A stretch of 6,207 nucleotides of DNA, taken from the NCBI GenBank assembly GCA_019352125.1, contig JABBNV010000099.1, forward strand, positions 887-7,093. The letters run 5' to 3'. The DNA comes from Acidobacteriota bacterium. Lineage in GTDB: Bacteria; Actinomycetota; Actinomycetes; Actinomycetales; Micrococcaceae. The notes below the pieces were generated by a model. It was not told where the DNA came from. It saw only the letters and a list, made by a program, of their open reading frames with translations, and made no database searches. The translations under genes and the position numbers were made by a program. The number at the start of each line of letters is the position of its first letter. Positions within the stretch are counted from its first letter, which is position 1. Positions 5,710 through 6,207 of this stretch are shown here, piece after piece.

Positions 5710-6207
5710 CTACCCGCCTGAGACGTCTAGTTCCGCAGCAGCGATTTCCGTCCTCTGGCTGGCGTCCATGACGCGGTCGTTAAGCCAGCCCTCGGGCAAC
5801 GAGGTCCGCTTGGGTGTCCCCGCACGCCCACGCGGGCCCTCGGCATCTGCCCCGGGGTATGGAGCCTCTGGGTCCAGCTGGTCCAACAGGCCGCGGAGTA
5901 CCTCCAAAGTGGGCACCGTGGCCAACTTGGCACGCAATTCCCCACCCACCACGTAGCCCTTGAAGTACCAAGCCATGTGCTTGCGAATATCCCGCAGTGC
6001 CTTGTTCTCGTCGTCAAACGTTTCGATCAGCAGCTGGGCATGACGGTAGACGCTGTCCGCCACCTCTTTCAGACCTGGGCGGTGCCGTGATTCGCTGCCC
6101 TCAAAGGCGTTCATCAGATCCCCAAAAAGCCACGGGCGGCCCTGGCAGCCACGGCCAATCACCACGCCGTCCACACCGGTTTCGCGCACCATACGAATGG
6201 CATCCTC
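5710..6207 (-). CDS. dusB: tRNA-dihydrouridine synthase (DusB-like), C-terminal part only
   Basis: An FMN- and NADPH-dependent enzyme that reduces chosen uridines in tRNA to dihydrouridine. Only the last 165 residues are in the window. The frame runs open through base 6207 (EDAIR precedes the Met at 6192), so that Met is internal. Visible residues 12-28, GVDGVVIGRGCQGRPWLF, are the end of the TIM barrel with the conserved FMN-phosphate-binding segment. Residues 75-84 (RKHMAWYFKG) belong to the C-terminal helical tRNA-binding domain. The tail, with its GGELRAKLA and LPEGWL motifs, matches actinobacterial Dus proteins. The catalytic Cys would lie upstream and cannot be checked. The DusB subfamily is my best guess from the actinobacterial context. 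It lies 87 bases ahead of dgt on the same strand. Confidence 0.93.
   Translation of the reverse strand, partial: EDAIRMVRETGVDGVVIGRGCQGRPWLFGDLMNAFEGSESRHRPGLKEVADSVYRHAQLLIETFDDENKALRDIRKHMAWYFKGYVVGGELRAKLATVPTLEVLRGLLDQLDPEAPYPGADAEGPRGRAGTPKRTSLPEGWLNDRVMDASQRTEIAAAELDVSGG

Noticed and set aside
1..6207. CRISPR array, insertion sequence, toxin-antitoxin pair or new defence system
   Set aside because: I found no spaced direct repeats, transposase or integrase motifs, or paired small toxin-like genes. All long frames but one belong to known housekeeping or membrane-lipid families.

Overview
The window reads as a piece of ordinary chromosome from a high-GC actinobacterium, most likely Corynebacterium or a close relative. 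The reasons are the gene order dus, dgt, dnaG, tRNA-Asn on one strand, the actinobacterial form of each protein, GC-rich third codon positions, GTG starts, and promoters placed so that transcripts would begin at the start codon (leaderless mRNAs, common in this group). I cannot fix the species from the sequence alone.

Layout: on the + strand, 1-1668 is the 3' part of an MprF-like membrane protein with a C-terminal aminoacyl-phosphatidylglycerol synthase domain. A 16-base perfect palindrome covers its stop codon. A small tryptophan-rich orphan gene follows at 1711-2118 with its own leaderless promoter. A strong hairpin at 2189-2225 separates it from the convergent - strand block. Reading along the - strand, that block holds the 3' end of a tRNA-dihydrouridine synthase gene (6207-5710), dgt for a dGTPase-like HD phosphohydrolase (5622-4342), dnaG for primase (4317-2374) and tRNA-Asn(GTT) (2322-2250).

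How the genes relate: dgt and dnaG sit 24 bases apart and both serve DNA replication (dNTP pool control and primer synthesis). The dus product modifies tRNA. The MprF-like protein would move an amino acid from a charged tRNA to a membrane lipid. The orphan has no function I can name.

I found no mobile element, CRISPR array or toxin-antitoxin pair, and nothing that amounts to a new multi-gene system. The best observation is a repeated promoter geometry: the orphan gene, dnaG and dgt each have a TANNNT hexamer followed by exactly six bases and then the start codon, implying three leaderless transcripts in about 4 kb. No stretch over 300 bases lacks a gene.
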